Origin: Aeromicrobium yanjiei
Lineage (GTDB): Bacteria > Actinomycetota > Actinomycetes > Propionibacteriales > Nocardioidaceae
Length of the DNA stretch: 64,000 bases
Direction of reading: 5' to 3'
Assembly (NCBI RefSeq): GCF_009649075.1
Contig: NZ_CP045737.1
Span: forward strand, 62,001 to 126,000
This document shows positions 8,657 to 17,307 of the stretch, one piece after another. The notes beneath the pieces were generated by a model, which was given only the letters and a program-made list of their open reading frames with translations, was not told where the DNA came from and ran no database searches. The number at the start of each line of letters is the position of its first letter. Positions within the stretch are counted from its first letter, which is position 1. The position numbers were made by a program, and so were the translations under genes.

Positions 8657-10273
8657 TCAGCGCGGCGAGGGCGGTGCCAGGGCGACCGGCACGCGGACCA
8701 GCAGGACGCCCGGCTGCACCTCGGCGGTGATGGTCTGCCCGTCGCCGACGGGGTCGCCGTCGAGCTGCATCGGCACCGGCTTCTCGGCCTTGATGACGAC
8801 CTTCTGGCCGGTGAGGCGGTCGAGGCGCTCGTTGGTGCGCTTCTGCCGCCCGACGACGCGCACGATGATCGCGAGCCAGCCGATGAACCGCTTCGGCGCG
8901 ATCACCACGACGTCCAGCAGCCCGTCGTCGATCTGGGCGTCGGGCAGCAACGGGATGCCGCCCTGCAGGAAGCCGACATTGCCGACGACCACGGTGCGCG
9001 CGCGGAACCTGCGGGGCTCGCCGCCGTCGACCGAGATCTGCACCTTCATCGCGGGGAACCGGGCGGCCTTGACGCCGCTGACGAAGTACGCGAGCCAGCC
9101 CACCTTGCTCTTGAGCTGGTCGTTGACGCCGGTCATGATCGCGGCGTCCATGCCGAGGCCGGCCATCACCAGGAACGTCGTGTGGTGGCCGGTGTCGGTC
9201 TCCAGGACCGCGAGGTCGATGGCCCGGTCCTGGCCGCCGAAGGCGACGTCGAGTGCGTCCCGCGCGTTGAGCGGGATGCCGAGGTTGCGGGCGAGCAGGT
9301 TGCCGGTGCCGTGGGGCAGGACGCCCACCGCGACGCCGGTGCGGGCGACCTCCTGGCACACGGTGCGCACGGTGCCGTCCCCGCCGGCGGCGATGATGAG
9401 GTCGACGCCCTCCTCGAGCGCCGCCCTGGCCTGGCCGCGGCCGGGGTCCTCGATCGAGGTCTCGTACCAGCTCGGCTCGCTCCAGCCGTTGAGGTCGGCG
9501 ACCATCCGCACGCGGGCCTTGAACTCCTCGACGTCACCGACCTTGGCCGGGTTGAGCACGACCGCGGCGCGGCGACGCCCCGATCCGGTGATGGTAGCGA
9601 GCTCGTGCGGCAGGCGGGCGGCGCCGGCCACGATCAGGAGCCACAGGCCGAGGGCGATCACCATGCCGAGGCTGAGCCCGGCGACGACGTCGCTGAGGTA
9701 GTGCACGCCGAGGAAGATCCGGCTCGCGCCGACGCCGATCGCCATCAGGCTGAGCACCGTGACGAGGATGCGCCGCTTCCAGCCGCGGCCGGTCGAGACG
9801 ATGGCCAGCAGGACCAGCACCGTGAAGAACATGCCCGCACCGGTCGAGTGGCCGCTGGGGAAGGAGTAGCCGCCGATCTCGTGCAGCGGCATGTCGAACG
9901 TCGGACGCTCGCGGCCGAACGCGAGCTTGATCAGCGCGTTGCCGCCGATCGCGACCACGCCGGACAGCACGATCCACAGGGCGATCGCCCGCTCACGGCG
10001 CACCAGCGCGACGATCGCGAGCAGCGCGAGCACGATGCCGCACACGAGATTGCTGAACACGACCGCGACGACGTCGAGGAAGTCCACGAGCCCGGGACGA
10101 CCGTCCGTGACGTCGTACGCCCACTCGGCCACGTGCTGGTCCAGGCGCATCACGGGCGAGGCCTCGGTCGCGACGCAGACCGCGAGGATCGCGAAGATGA
10201 GCGTCGGGACGGCCAGCACCCAGGCCAGCACAGCGGGGCGGCCGGGATCGGCTCGACGCAGGTCCAACGTCAC
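8657..10273 (-). CDS. PAP2 phosphatase fused to diacylglycerol-kinase domain
   Basis: A 538-residue two-domain membrane protein. Residues 1-220 are a polytopic PAP2 lipid phosphatase with the three signature motifs KLAFGRERP (116-124), SFPSGHS (137-143) and SRIFLGVHYLSD (184-195). Residues 235-538 are a DAGK catalytic domain with VVLNPAK, the nucleotide loop AAGGDGT (295-301) and LPHGTGN (319-325). Together they could interconvert a phospholipid head-group phosphate, either on a phosphatidate/diacylglycerol pool or a polyprenyl lipid. GTG start with GAGGAGG upstream. The fusion occurs in actinobacteria; the substrate is not known from sequence. Confidence 0.9.
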   Translation of the reverse strand: MTLDLRRADPGRPAVLAWVLAVPTLIFAILAVCVATEASPVMRLDQHVAEWAYDVTDGRPGLVDFLDVVAVVFSNLVCGIVLALLAIVALVRRERAIALWIVLSGVVAIGGNALIKLAFGRERPTFDMPLHEIGGYSFPSGHSTGAGMFFTVLVLLAIVSTGRGWKRRILVTVLSLMAIGVGASRIFLGVHYLSDVVAGLSLGMVIALGLWLLIVAGAARLPHELATITGSGRRRAAVVLNPAKVGDVEEFKARVRMVADLNGWSEPSWYETSIEDPGRGQARAALEEGVDLIIAAGGDGTVRTVCQEVARTGVAVGVLPHGTGNLLARNLGIPLNARDALDVAFGGQDRAIDLAVLETDTGHHTTFLVMAGLGMDAAIMTGVNDQLKSKVGWLAYFVSGVKAARFPAMKVQISVDGGEPRRFRARTVVVGNVGFLQGGIPLLPDAQIDDGLLDVVVIAPKRFIGWLAIIVRVVGRQKRTNERLDRLTGQKVVIKAEKPVPMQLDGDPVGDGQTITAEVQPGVLLVRVPVALAPPSPR

Positions 10274-10345
10274 AGGTCCTCCTCAGGGGTCGGTCAACTC
10301 TAATCGACTGAAAACCCGCCGTGCCCCGGGCGATAGGCTGGCACA

Positions 10346-11620
10346 GTGATCGACGCCCGAATCCTGAGAGATGACCCCGATGCCGTCCGCGCCGCCCAGC
10401 AGCGCCGTGGTCTGCCCACCGAGCTCGTCGACGAGCTCATCAGCGCGGACGAGCAGCGCCGAGCCTCGATCGTGGCGTACGAGGCCGTGCGCGGTGAGCA
10501 GAAGAACCTCGGCAAGCTGATCCCCAAGGCGCAGGGCGAGGAGAAGCAGCAGCTGCTCGCGCGCACCAAGGAGCTCAGCCAGCAGGTCAAGGACGCCGAG
10601 GCCGCGCAGACCGAGGCCGCCGAGACGTTCGAGCGGCTCATGAAGTCGCTGCCCAACCTGGCCTCGCCCGACGCCCCCCAGGGTGGCGAGGACGACTTCG
10701 TGGTGCTCGAGACCGTCGGCACGCCCCGCGACTTCGCGGCGGAGGGCTTCGAGCCCCGTGACCACCTCGAGCTCGGCCAGATGCTGGGTGCGATCGACGT
10801 CGAGCGCGGCGCCAAGGTCAGCGGCTCGCGCTTCTACTTCCTCACCGGCGTCGGCGCCCAGCTCGAGCTCGCGCTGACCCAGCTCGCGATGAGCAAGGCC
10901 GCCGAGTGGGGCTTCACCCCGATGATCCCGCCCGCGCTGGTCAGCGAGCGCGCGATGGAGGGCACGGGCTTCCTCGGCCAGGCCGCGGACGACGTCTACC
11001 ACCTGGAGAAGGACGGCCTGTACCTCGTCGGCACGTCCGAGGTGCCGATGGCGGCCTACCACTCCGACGAGATCCTCGACGCGGGCTCGCTGCCGCGCCG
11101 CTACGCCGCGTTCAGCCCGTGCTTCCGCCGCGAGGCCGGCTCGTACGGCAAGGACACCCGCGGGATCTTCCGCGTCCACTGGTTCGACAAGGTCGAGATG
11201 TTCGTCTACACGACGCTCGACCAGGCCGCCGACGAGCACCAGCGCATCCTGGGCTGGGAGAAGGCCTGGCTGGACGCCCTCGAGCTGCCCTACCGCGTGA
11301 TCGATGTGGCCTCGGGCGACCTGGGGCTCTCGGCTATCCGCAAGTTCGACTGTGAGGCGTGGATCCCGACCCAGGGCAAGTACCGCGAGGTCTCCTCGGC
11401 GTCCAACTGCACCGAGTTCCAGAGCCGCCGGCTCGACATCCGGGTCCGCGGCGGCGAGGCCGAGGGCACGACGCCCGCGGCGACGCTCAACGGCACGCTG
11501 TGCGCCATGACCCGCACGATCATCGCGATCCTCGAGAACGGGCAGCAGGCGGACGGGTCCGTACGCCTGCCCGCGGCGCTGCACCCGCTGCTCGGCGAGG
11601 TCCTGAGGCCGCTGCCGTGA
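10346..11620 (+). CDS. serS: Seryl-tRNA synthetase
   Basis: Class II aminoacyl-tRNA synthetase charging tRNA-Ser, 424 residues. It has the N-terminal antiparallel coiled coil that grips the tRNA long arm (residues about 35-100), then the catalytic core with motif 2 ([18 protein letters not shown]...[12 protein letters not shown]) and motif 3 ([19 protein letters not shown]). The GTG start is 6 nt after TAGGCT (10334-10339), so it is probably leaderless. The stop overlaps the GTG of the next gene. Two tRNA-Ser genes occur about 7 kb downstream. Confidence 0.97.
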   Translation: MIDARILRDDPDAVRAAQQRRGLPTELVDELISADEQRRASIVAYEAVRGEQKNLGKLIPKAQGEEKQQLLARTKELSQQVKDAEAAQTEAAETFERLMKSLPNLASPDAPQGGEDDFVVLETVGTPRDFAAEGFEPRDHLELGQMLGAIDVERGAKVSGSRFYFLTGVGAQLELALTQLAMSKAAEWGFTPMIPPALVSERAMEGTGFLGQAADDVYHLEKDGLYLVGTSEVPMAAYHSDEILDAGSLPRRYAAFSPCFRREAGSYGKDTRGIFRVHWFDKVEMFVYTTLDQAADEHQRILGWEKAWLDALELPYRVIDVASGDLGLSAIRKFDCEAWIPTQGKYREVSSASNCTEFQSRRLDIRVRGGEAEGTTPAATLNGTLCAMTRTIIAILENGQQADGSVRLPAALHPLLGEVLRPLP

Positions 11621-12399
11621 GCTGGCGCCCCAGGCTCGTCGCGCTCGACGTCGACGGCACGCTGGTCGACAGCGCCAACGAGATGACCCCCGCGGTGCGC
11701 GAGGTCGTGCGCGCGGTGCGTGACTCCGGCATCGAGGTGGCCATCTCGACGGGCCGCGCGATCCCCGGCGTCGTCGACACGACCCAGAAGCTCGGCTTCA
11801 CCGAGGGCTACGCGGTCGCCAGCAACGGCGCGGTCGTGTTCTCCTACGACCCCGTCGAGGTGCTGCACGCGGTGACGTTCGACGCGAGCGATGCGGTGAG
11901 CCGCGTCCTGGAGTACGTCCCCGACGCGATCGTCGCGGTCGAGGAGCTCGGGGTCGGCTTCCGGGTCAACCGGCCGTTCCCCGAGGATGAGATCAGCGGC
12001 AACTTCACCGTCGAGCACATCGACTCGCTGATGGCCGATCCGGTCACCCGCGTCGTGATCCGCTCGACCGACCACACCGCCGAGGAGTTCACCAAGATCG
12101 TCGAGGACCTCGGCCTGATCGGCACCAACTACTTCATCGGCTACTCCGCGTGGCTCGACCTCGCGCCCGAGGGCGTCTCCAAGGCGTCCGGCCTGGCGTT
12201 CCTGACCGACCGCCTCGGCATCGCGCAGGAGGACGTCCTCGCGGTCGGCGACGGCAACAACGACATCGAGATGCTGCAGTGGGCCGGTCGCGGTGTCGCG
12301 ATGGGCCACGCGCCCGACACCCTCACCGACGTCGCCGACCACGTCACCGGCTCGATCGACGACGACGGTCTCGTCGAGGAGCTGCGCCGCTACCTCTAG
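11617..12399 (+). CDS. HAD phosphatase, Cof-type
   Basis: A 260-residue HAD-IIB hydrolase starting [19 protein letters not shown], with nucleophile Asp in LDVDGT, STGR as motif II, a C2-type cap, and [10 protein letters not shown] with the acidic motif IV. Such enzymes dephosphorylate sugar or cofactor phosphates; no substrate can be named. The GTG at 11617 overlaps the serS stop (GTGA), so the two are translationally coupled, an arrangement I recall from other actinobacteria. Its TAG overlaps the TAG of the convergent HxlR gene. Confidence 0.9.
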   Translation: MSWRPRLVALDVDGTLVDSANEMTPAVREVVRAVRDSGIEVAISTGRAIPGVVDTTQKLGFTEGYAVASNGAVVFSYDPVEVLHAVTFDASDAVSRVLEYVPDAIVAVEELGVGFRVNRPFPEDEISGNFTVEHIDSLMADPVTRVVIRSTDHTAEEFTKIVEDLGLIGTNYFIGYSAWLDLAPEGVSKASGLAFLTDRLGIAQEDVLAVGDGNNDIEMLQWAGRGVAMGHAPDTLTDVADHVTGSIDDDGLVEELRRYL

Positions 12400-12794
12400 A
12401 CGCTCAGGCGGTGCTCGAGCACCTCGTCCATGTGACCCTCGGCCCAGTCCTTGATCCCGCGGACCAGGTGGTGCAGCGAGAGGCCCAGGTCGGTGAGCTC
12501 GTACGTCACCGTGACGGGCACGGTCGGTGTGACGGTGCGGGTGAGCAGCCCGTCGGCCTCCAGCGACCGCAGGGTCTGGGTGAGCATCTTCTGGCTGACG
12601 CCGGCGATCGTCCGCGACAGCTCCGAGAAGCGCATCGGCTGCGGGTCCCCGCCGCGGCCGAGCGCGCACAGGATCAGCGCGACCCACTTGTCGGAGATCC
12701 GGGCGATCAGCTGGCGGCTGGGACAGGCGGCGTAGAACGCGTTGTACTCGTTCTTGGCCTGCGTCCTGCGCTGCGCTGCGGTGGTCGTGCTCAT
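12396..12794 (-). CDS. HxlR-family transcriptional regulator
   Basis: A 132-residue winged-helix regulator with the family pattern: CPSRQLIARISDKWVALIL, RFSELSRTIAGVSQKMLTQTLRSLEADGLLTRTV and YELTDLGLSL. One cysteine (near residue 22) could sense redox or electrophiles, as in YodB-type members; this is inference. The ATG at 12794 has GAGGAG upstream. It is divergent from the aldo/keto reductase gene with an imperfect dyad in the gap, so the reductase is its probable target. Confidence 0.92.
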   Translation of the reverse strand: MSTTTAAQRRTQAKNEYNAFYAACPSRQLIARISDKWVALILCALGRGGDPQPMRFSELSRTIAGVSQKMLTQTLRSLEADGLLTRTVTPTVPVTVTYELTDLGLSLHHLVRGIKDWAEGHMDEVLEHRLSV

Positions 12795-12818
12795 CGTCGT
12801 GCTCCTCACTCGGTGGTG

Positions 12819-12836
12819 ACCTAGGCACTCCCAGGT
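12819..12836. promoter_or_regulatory. Candidate HxlR operator
   Basis: An imperfect inverted repeat ACCTAGG-CACT-CCCAGGT (6 of 7 arm positions pair) lies between the divergent hxlR and aldo/keto reductase genes, 25 bp from the regulator's start codon. The position suits repression of both promoters. Confidence 0.5.
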
Positions 12837-12877
12837 ACCTACTTCCCGGGGGGAAGCGCCGCGCCCAGTATGGACGC

Positions 12878-13759
12878 ATGAGCACACCATCGACCACCCT
12901 TCCCGGCGGCACGTGGACCCTGGGCGACCTGACCGTCACCCGATTCGGCTACGGAGCCATGCAGCTGGCCGGCCGCTGGGTCATGGGGCCGCCGGCCGAC
13001 CACGACGGCGCGATCGCGGTGCTGCGCGAGGCCGTCGACCTCGGCATCACGCACATCGACACCAGCGACTCCTACGGCCCGCACATCACCAACCAGCTGA
13101 TCCGCGAGGCGCTGCACCCCTATCCGGACTCCCTGCACGTCGTGACCAAGATCGGCGGCCGGCGCGACGAGCAGGGCGGCTGGCCGACCGAGCGGCGGCC
13201 CGATCAGCTGCGGCGCCAGGTCGAGGACAACCTGGAGTCCCTCGGCCTGGACACCCTCGGCGTCGTCAACCTGCGCCTCGGCAACGCCGACGGACCCGTG
13301 CAGGAGTCGATCGCCGAGGCGTACGAGACGCTCGTCGACCTCCAGCAGCGGGGCCTGATCCGGCACCTCGGCGTCAGCAACGCGACGGTCGCGCAGGTGG
13401 ACGAGGCGCGGGCGATCGCGCCGCTCGTGTGCGTGCAGAACATGTACAACCTCGCGCACCGCCTCGACGACGACCTGATCGATCGGCTCGCGGCCGACGG
13501 CGTCGCGTACGTGCCGTTCTTCCCGCTCGGCGGGTTCAGCCCGCTCCAGTCGTCCGCCCTGTCCGCGGTCGCCGCGCGGCTGGACGCCACCGCGATGTCG
13601 GTCGCGCTGGCCTGGCTGCTGCAGCGCTCGCCCAACATCCTGCTCATCCCGGGCACCTCGTCGGTCGCACACCTGCGCGAGAACGTCGCTGGGGCCGGGC
13701 TCACGCTGGGCGAGGACGACCTGGCCGAGCTGGACCGGATCAGCCCGCGAGGAAGCTGA
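12878..13759 (+). CDS. Aldo/keto reductase
   Basis: An NADPH-dependent aldehyde/ketone reductase of 293 residues on a TIM barrel. Catalytic Asp and Tyr appear in HIDTSDSYG and Lys in VVTKIGG. The strand that normally carries the catalytic His reads VVNLRLG, as in the oxidoreductase (YdbC-like) branch, so the usual His is replaced. RHLGVSN and the C-terminal IPGTSSVAHLREN cofactor motif are present. The ATG lies 6 nt after CAGTAT (12866-12871). It is divergent from hxlR, probably its regulator, and overlaps the convergent yjbQ gene by 20 bp. The physiological substrate is unknown. Confidence 0.92.
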   Translation: MSTPSTTLPGGTWTLGDLTVTRFGYGAMQLAGRWVMGPPADHDGAIAVLREAVDLGITHIDTSDSYGPHITNQLIREALHPYPDSLHVVTKIGGRRDEQGGWPTERRPDQLRRQVEDNLESLGLDTLGVVNLRLGNADGPVQESIAEAYETLVDLQQRGLIRHLGVSNATVAQVDEARAIAPLVCVQNMYNLAHRLDDDLIDRLAADGVAYVPFFPLGGFSPLQSSALSAVAARLDATAMSVALAWLLQRSPNILLIPGTSSVAHLRENVAGAGLTLGEDDLAELDRISPRGS

Positions 13760-14144
13760 GCCGCACCTGCCGGTCGGGGTTGTCGACGTTGGTGTCGACC
13801 AGGCACACCGACTGCCAGGTGCCGAGCGTCATCCGTCCGTCCAGCACCGGGACGGTCATCGACGGGGCCAGGAACGCCGGCACGACGTGGTCGCGGCCGT
13901 GCCCGGGCGTCCCGTGCTGGTGGATCCACCGGTCGTCGCGCGGCAGCAGGTCGTCCAGCGCGGTCAGCAGGTCGTCGTCGCTGCCCGATCCGGTCTCGAT
14001 GATCGCGACCCCGGCGGTCGCGTGCGGCACGAACACGTGCAGCAGGCCGTCACCGCGCCCCCGACAGAACGCAGCGCAGTCGCGCGACAGGTCGTGCACG
14101 ACCGACCTGCCACCGGTCCGCACGTCGATCGTGATGGAGTCCAT
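13740..14144 (-). CDS. yjbQ: YjbQ family protein (UPF0047)
   Basis: A 134-residue trimeric-fold protein of the YjbQ/UPF0047 family, with conserved HVFVPHATAGVAIIE, DDRWIHQHG-H and LGTWQSVCLVDTN. E. coli YjbQ has weak thiamine-phosphate synthase activity, but the true role of the family is unsettled. The ATG at 14144 is chosen because the homologous N-terminus MDSITIDV begins there and GACGAT lies 6 nt upstream. It converges on the aldo/keto reductase gene, overlapping its 3' end. Confidence 0.88.
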   Translation of the reverse strand: MDSITIDVRTGGRSVVHDLSRDCAAFCRGRGDGLLHVFVPHATAGVAIIETGSGSDDDLLTALDDLLPRDDRWIHQHGTPGHGRDHVVPAFLAPSMTVPVLDGRMTLGTWQSVCLVDTNVDNPDRQVRLSFLAG

Positions 14145-14168
14145 GCCCCGATCGTCCCACCCGCTCCA

Positions 14169-14237
14169 AGATTTGGCGGCTACCGCCCGCCACATCCCGC
14201 GGATCCCGACATCTGGCGGGCTCAAGCCGCCAAATCT
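14169..14237. repeat. Nested palindrome between whiB-like gene and yjbQ
   Basis: An outer perfect 13-bp inverted repeat AGATTTGGCGGCT (14169-14181) pairs with 14225-14237. An inner 8-bp repeat GCCCGCCA (14185-14192) pairs with 14214-14221. The two would stack into one long hairpin with a 21-nt loop. No T-tract follows on either side, so it is not a textbook terminator. It may be a REP-like element or a regulatory structure. Confidence 0.7.
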
Positions 14238-14267
14238 CGGACGCCGCGGGGGCCGGGCCGGGGCGCG

Positions 14268-14831
14268 TCAGGCGACGCGGCTGGTCGAGAGCTGGTCGAA
14301 GGCGTCGAGGACGGCGTCGGTGCTGGGCAGCAGCGCCACGGGCTCGCGGGGAGCCGCGGCGGCCTCGAGCTGCTGCTCGCGGGCCCGGCGCAGGTGACGC
14401 TTGATCGTGGACGTCGAGCAGCCGAGGCGGTCGGCGAGCTGGTGGCAGGTGTCCTTGGGGTACGCCTGCCGGGCCGTCATGACAGCGTCGTGGCTCACCG
14501 GTCCGCCACCCACGCGCGGGGCGCCGTACGGAGTCGTCGACGCCTGCTGCACCTGGATGCCCAGCTGGCGGCGGATCAGGTGGCGGTCGTGCTCGGTCGT
14601 GCAGGCCACGAATCCGGAGACGTCGACCTCGACGACGGCCCGATAGAGGCACTCGACCATGAGCGGGCACGCGGCGCACTGCCGGTGCGCGGACGCCCGC
14701 TTGGCGGCCAGCCGGTCCCACTCGGCAGCGGTGACGTCGGTCCGCGCCGGCGGGGAGTGCAGCTGCTCGTCGTGATAGATGTCCGGTACGGAGGCGCACG
14801 GAGGCGCAGTTGGTTCAGCCAAGATGGTCAT
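14268..14831 (-). CDS. WhiB-like protein with C-terminal helix-turn-helix
   Basis: A 187-residue protein with the WhiB [4Fe-4S] cysteine set at residues 12, 52, 55 and 61 (CAACPLMVEC). The first gap is 39 residues against the usual 14-22. The GVWGG turn is replaced by VSGFVACTT. A second half (about 125-165) carries a predicted HTH, DTCHQLADRLGCSTSTIKRHLRRA, resembling sigma region 4 or resolvase HTH. It is likely a redox- or NO-responsive transcription factor, but it departs enough from canonical WhiB that cluster binding is uncertain. The start ATG has AAGAGGGA upstream. It is followed by the nested palindrome. Confidence 0.8.
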   Translation of the reverse strand: MTILAEPTAPPCASVPDIYHDEQLHSPPARTDVTAAEWDRLAAKRASAHRQCAACPLMVECLYRAVVEVDVSGFVACTTEHDRHLIRRQLGIQVQQASTTPYGAPRVGGGPVSHDAVMTARQAYPKDTCHQLADRLGCSTSTIKRHLRRAREQQLEAAAAPREPVALLPSTDAVLDAFDQLSTSRVA

Positions 14832-14896
14832 GGGTCCCTCTTCCCAAGAGAGGCAGGCAGGGAGTCGCCGTGCCTCAGGTCACATCAAGGCTCAGG

Positions 14897-15427
14897 TTAG
14901 AGGTACATGCCCCCGGAATCCCGGTTTTCGCCCGAAGTGTCCGAATCGTCACCTTTGGGCACGTTTGGACCCGGTAGGGCCAGCCTCATGTTGTGCAGCT
15001 GCGACTGGGCCTGCACCTGCTGGGCGTACAGCGCCGCCTGGATGCCGTGGAACAATCCCTCGAGCCAGCCGACCAGCTGCGCCTGGGCGATGCGGAGCTC
15101 ACCGTCGCTGGGCGCCTCGCTGTCGAACGGGAGGCTGAGGCGCTCCAGCTCCTCGACCAGCTCGGGGGCGAGACCCTCCTCGAGCTCCTGGATCGACTGG
15201 GTGTGGATCGCGCGGAGCCGGGCCCGGCTGGCCTCGTCGAGAGGGGCGGCCTTCACCTCGTCGAGGAGCTGGCGGATCATCCCCCCGATGCGCATGACCT
15301 TGGCCGGCTGCTCCACGAGCTTGCCGAGCGGGGTGCCGCTCTGCTCAGGCTGCTGCGGCGGCTGGCCACCGGGTGCGGTGATGGGCTGCCCGCCCGGGGC
15401 GATGATCTTCGGCTGCTCCTCAGTCAT
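14897..15427 (-). CDS. bpa: Bacterial proteasome activator Bpa
   Basis: An ATP-independent activator of the actinobacterial 20S proteasome, 176 residues (DUF2587). It has a flexible proline-rich N-terminus (to about residue 35), a helical bundle (RIGGMIRQLLDEVK through VGWLEGLFHGIQAALYAQQV) that forms the dodecameric ring, and a C-terminal tail ending GMYL. The tail docks into proteasome alpha-subunit pockets; the tail I recall from mycobacteria is GQYL, so Met replaces Gln here. The ATG is 6 nt after TACGCT (minus strand, 15434-15439), implying a leaderless message. Proteasome genes are outside the window. Confidence 0.92.
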   Translation of the reverse strand: MTEEQPKIIAPGGQPITAPGGQPPQQPEQSGTPLGKLVEQPAKVMRIGGMIRQLLDEVKAAPLDEASRARLRAIHTQSIQELEEGLAPELVEELERLSLPFDSEAPSDGELRIAQAQLVGWLEGLFHGIQAALYAQQVQAQSQLHNMRLALPGPNVPKGDDSDTSGENRDSGGMYL

Positions 15428-15472
15428 CCATCAAGCGTAGCCACGTTTGCCGAGACCGCAGGGGTGTGCGCC

Positions 15473-16444
15473 TCAGAGGGTCAGCAGGACCTTGCCGATG
15501 TGGCTCGAGTCCTCCAGCACCTGGTGCGCCTGGCGTACGTCCTCCAGCGGGTACGTCGCGTGGACGATCGGCCGCACGGTGCCGTCGGCGATGAGCGGCC
15601 AGACCTGCGCGACCATCGCCGAGACGATCGCGGCCTTCTCGTTGCTGGGCCGGGCCCGCAGCGACGTGGCCATCACGGCGGCGCGCTTGGTGAGCAGCGC
15701 GGCGAGGTTGAGCTCGGCCTTGGTGCCGCCCTGCATGCCGATGACGACGAGGCGCCCCGCGGTGTTGAGCACCGAGACGTTCGAGGCGAGATACTTCGCG
15801 CCGATGATGTCGAGGATGACGTCGGCGCGCAGGCCGGCGCTCTTCATCTCCTCGGCGAAGTCCTGCTCGCGGTAGTTGATGACGACATCCGCGCCGAGCT
15901 CGCGACAGAACGCGGCCTTGTCCTCCGAGCCGACCGTCACCACGACCGTGGCACCGAACGCCTTGGCGACCTGGATCGCCATCGTGCCGATGCCGCTGGC
16001 GCCGCCGTGCACGAGGAGCGTCTCGCCGTGCTGCAGCTTGCCGATCATGAAGACGTTCGACCACACGGTCGCGGCGACCTCCATGAGGCCTGCGGCCTCG
16101 GTCAGCGAGATCCCGGACGGCACGGTGGCGACCTGGCCCGCGGGCACGCTGACGTACTCGGCGTAGCCGCCGCCGGTCAGCAGCGCGCAGACGTGGGCCC
16201 CGGGCTGCAGGTCGGTGACGCCCTCACCGACGGAGACGATGTCGCCCGAGCACTCCAGGCCGAGGACGTCGGTGCTGCCGGGCGGCGGGTCGTAGAAGCC
16301 CTGGCGCTGCAGCAGGTCGGCGCGGTTGACGCCTGCGGCGGTGACGCGGATGAGCACCTCACCGGGTGCGGGTTCGGGTGCCGGACGGTCGACGACCTCG
16401 AGGGCGTCGACTCCGCCGGGCGTGGGAGCTGTGACAGCGCGCAT
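15473..16444 (-). CDS. NAD(P)H-quinone oxidoreductase, MDR family
   Basis: A 323-residue zinc-independent medium-chain dehydrogenase/reductase of the quinone oxidoreductase (PIG3-like) group. It has VTAAGVNRADLLQRQG, the Rossmann motif HGGASGIGTMAIQVAKAFGA and a C-terminal SSHIGKVLL. Zinc-ligand cysteines are missing, consistent with quinone or enone reduction using NADPH. The ATG at 16444 directly follows GGAGG, with TACCGT 7 nt upstream. It is divergent from the nitrilase-family gene. Confidence 0.9.
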   Translation of the reverse strand: MRAVTAPTPGGVDALEVVDRPAPEPAPGEVLIRVTAAGVNRADLLQRQGFYDPPPGSTDVLGLECSGDIVSVGEGVTDLQPGAHVCALLTGGGYAEYVSVPAGQVATVPSGISLTEAAGLMEVAATVWSNVFMIGKLQHGETLLVHGGASGIGTMAIQVAKAFGATVVVTVGSEDKAAFCRELGADVVINYREQDFAEEMKSAGLRADVILDIIGAKYLASNVSVLNTAGRLVVIGMQGGTKAELNLAALLTKRAAVMATSLRARPSNEKAAIVSAMVAQVWPLIADGTVRPIVHATYPLEDVRQAHQVLEDSSHIGKVLLTL

Positions 16445-16521
16445 CCTCCGTACGGTAGTCGGCCCGGCCCGTGCGGGCGATCCAGGTGGCCCCTCACAGG
16501 GCACCTGAGAGGATGGAAGAC

Positions 16522-17307
16522 ATGCATGTTGCCGTGGTCCAGCGCGCGTCCGACATCGACTCGGCCGCCAACCGCGACTCCATCGCGGCCCAGCTCGCCG
16601 CCCTGGGGCCCGGCGACGATCTCGACCTGGTCGTCCTGCCCGAGGCCGCGATGCACGACTTCGGCGCACCCGACCACGACCTGGCCGCGGTGGCCGAGCC
16701 GCTGGACGGCCCGTTCGTGCAACTGCTCGCGGATGAGGCCCGTCGCATCGGCGCGACGGTCGTGGCGGGGATGTTCGAGCGTACGGACGGGCTGCCCTTC
16801 AACACGCTGGTCGTCGTGGGGCCGGACGGAGAGCTGCGGCGGACGTATCGCAAGATCCACCTGTACGACTCGTTCGGCTACAAGGAGTCCGATCGCATGG
16901 CGGCGGGTGAGGTCGAGCCGGTCGTCGTCGAGATCGCGGGCCGGCCGGTCGGGCTGATGACCTGCTACGACCTGCGCTTCCCCGAGCTCGCGCGCGGACT
17001 GGTCGACGCGGGGGCCGAGATATTGGTCGTCCCGGCCGCCTGGGTCGCGGGCGATCGCAAGCTCGAGCACTGGCGGACGCTGCTGACCGCGCGGGCGATC
17101 GAGAACACGGTCCACGTCGTCGCGGCCGGGCAGGGTGGCGACCGCTACACCGGCCATTCCTTGGTTGCCGATCCATGGGGCTCTATCGTGGATGAGGCCG
17201 ACCTGGCTCCCGCGATCATCCGGGCCACCCTGGCCGCAGCCGACCTGGCGCACGCGAGGGACGTGAATCCCTCGCTCTCCAACCGAAGGATCCGACACCG
17301 CTCATGA
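16522..17307 (+). CDS. Carbon-nitrogen hydrolase (nitrilase superfamily)
   Basis: A 261-residue single-domain amidase with the full catalytic triad: Glu41 (VVLPEAAMHDF), Lys111 (YRKIHLYDSFG) and Cys148 (MTCYDLRFPE). The motifs match the Nit/YafV-like amidase group that hydrolyses omega-amides such as deaminated glutathione or ketoglutaramate; the exact substrate is not determinable. ATG 16522 is preferred to the in-frame ATG at 16513 because the conserved MHVAVVQ strand starts there. The stop overlaps the start of the next gene (ATGA). Confidence 0.9.
   Translation: MHVAVVQRASDIDSAANRDSIAAQLAALGPGDDLDLVVLPEAAMHDFGAPDHDLAAVAEPLDGPFVQLLADEARRIGATVVAGMFERTDGLPFNTLVVVGPDGELRRTYRKIHLYDSFGYKESDRMAAGEVEPVVVEIAGRPVGLMTCYDLRFPELARGLVDAGAEILVVPAAWVAGDRKLEHWRTLLTARAIENTVHVVAAGQGGDRYTGHSLVADPWGSIVDEADLAPAIIRATLAAADLAHARDVNPSLSNRRIRHRS

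Noticed and set aside
14993-16957. 654-codon open frame on the plus strand
   Set aside because: Antisense to bpa and the quinone oxidoreductase, then out of frame with the nitrilase gene.
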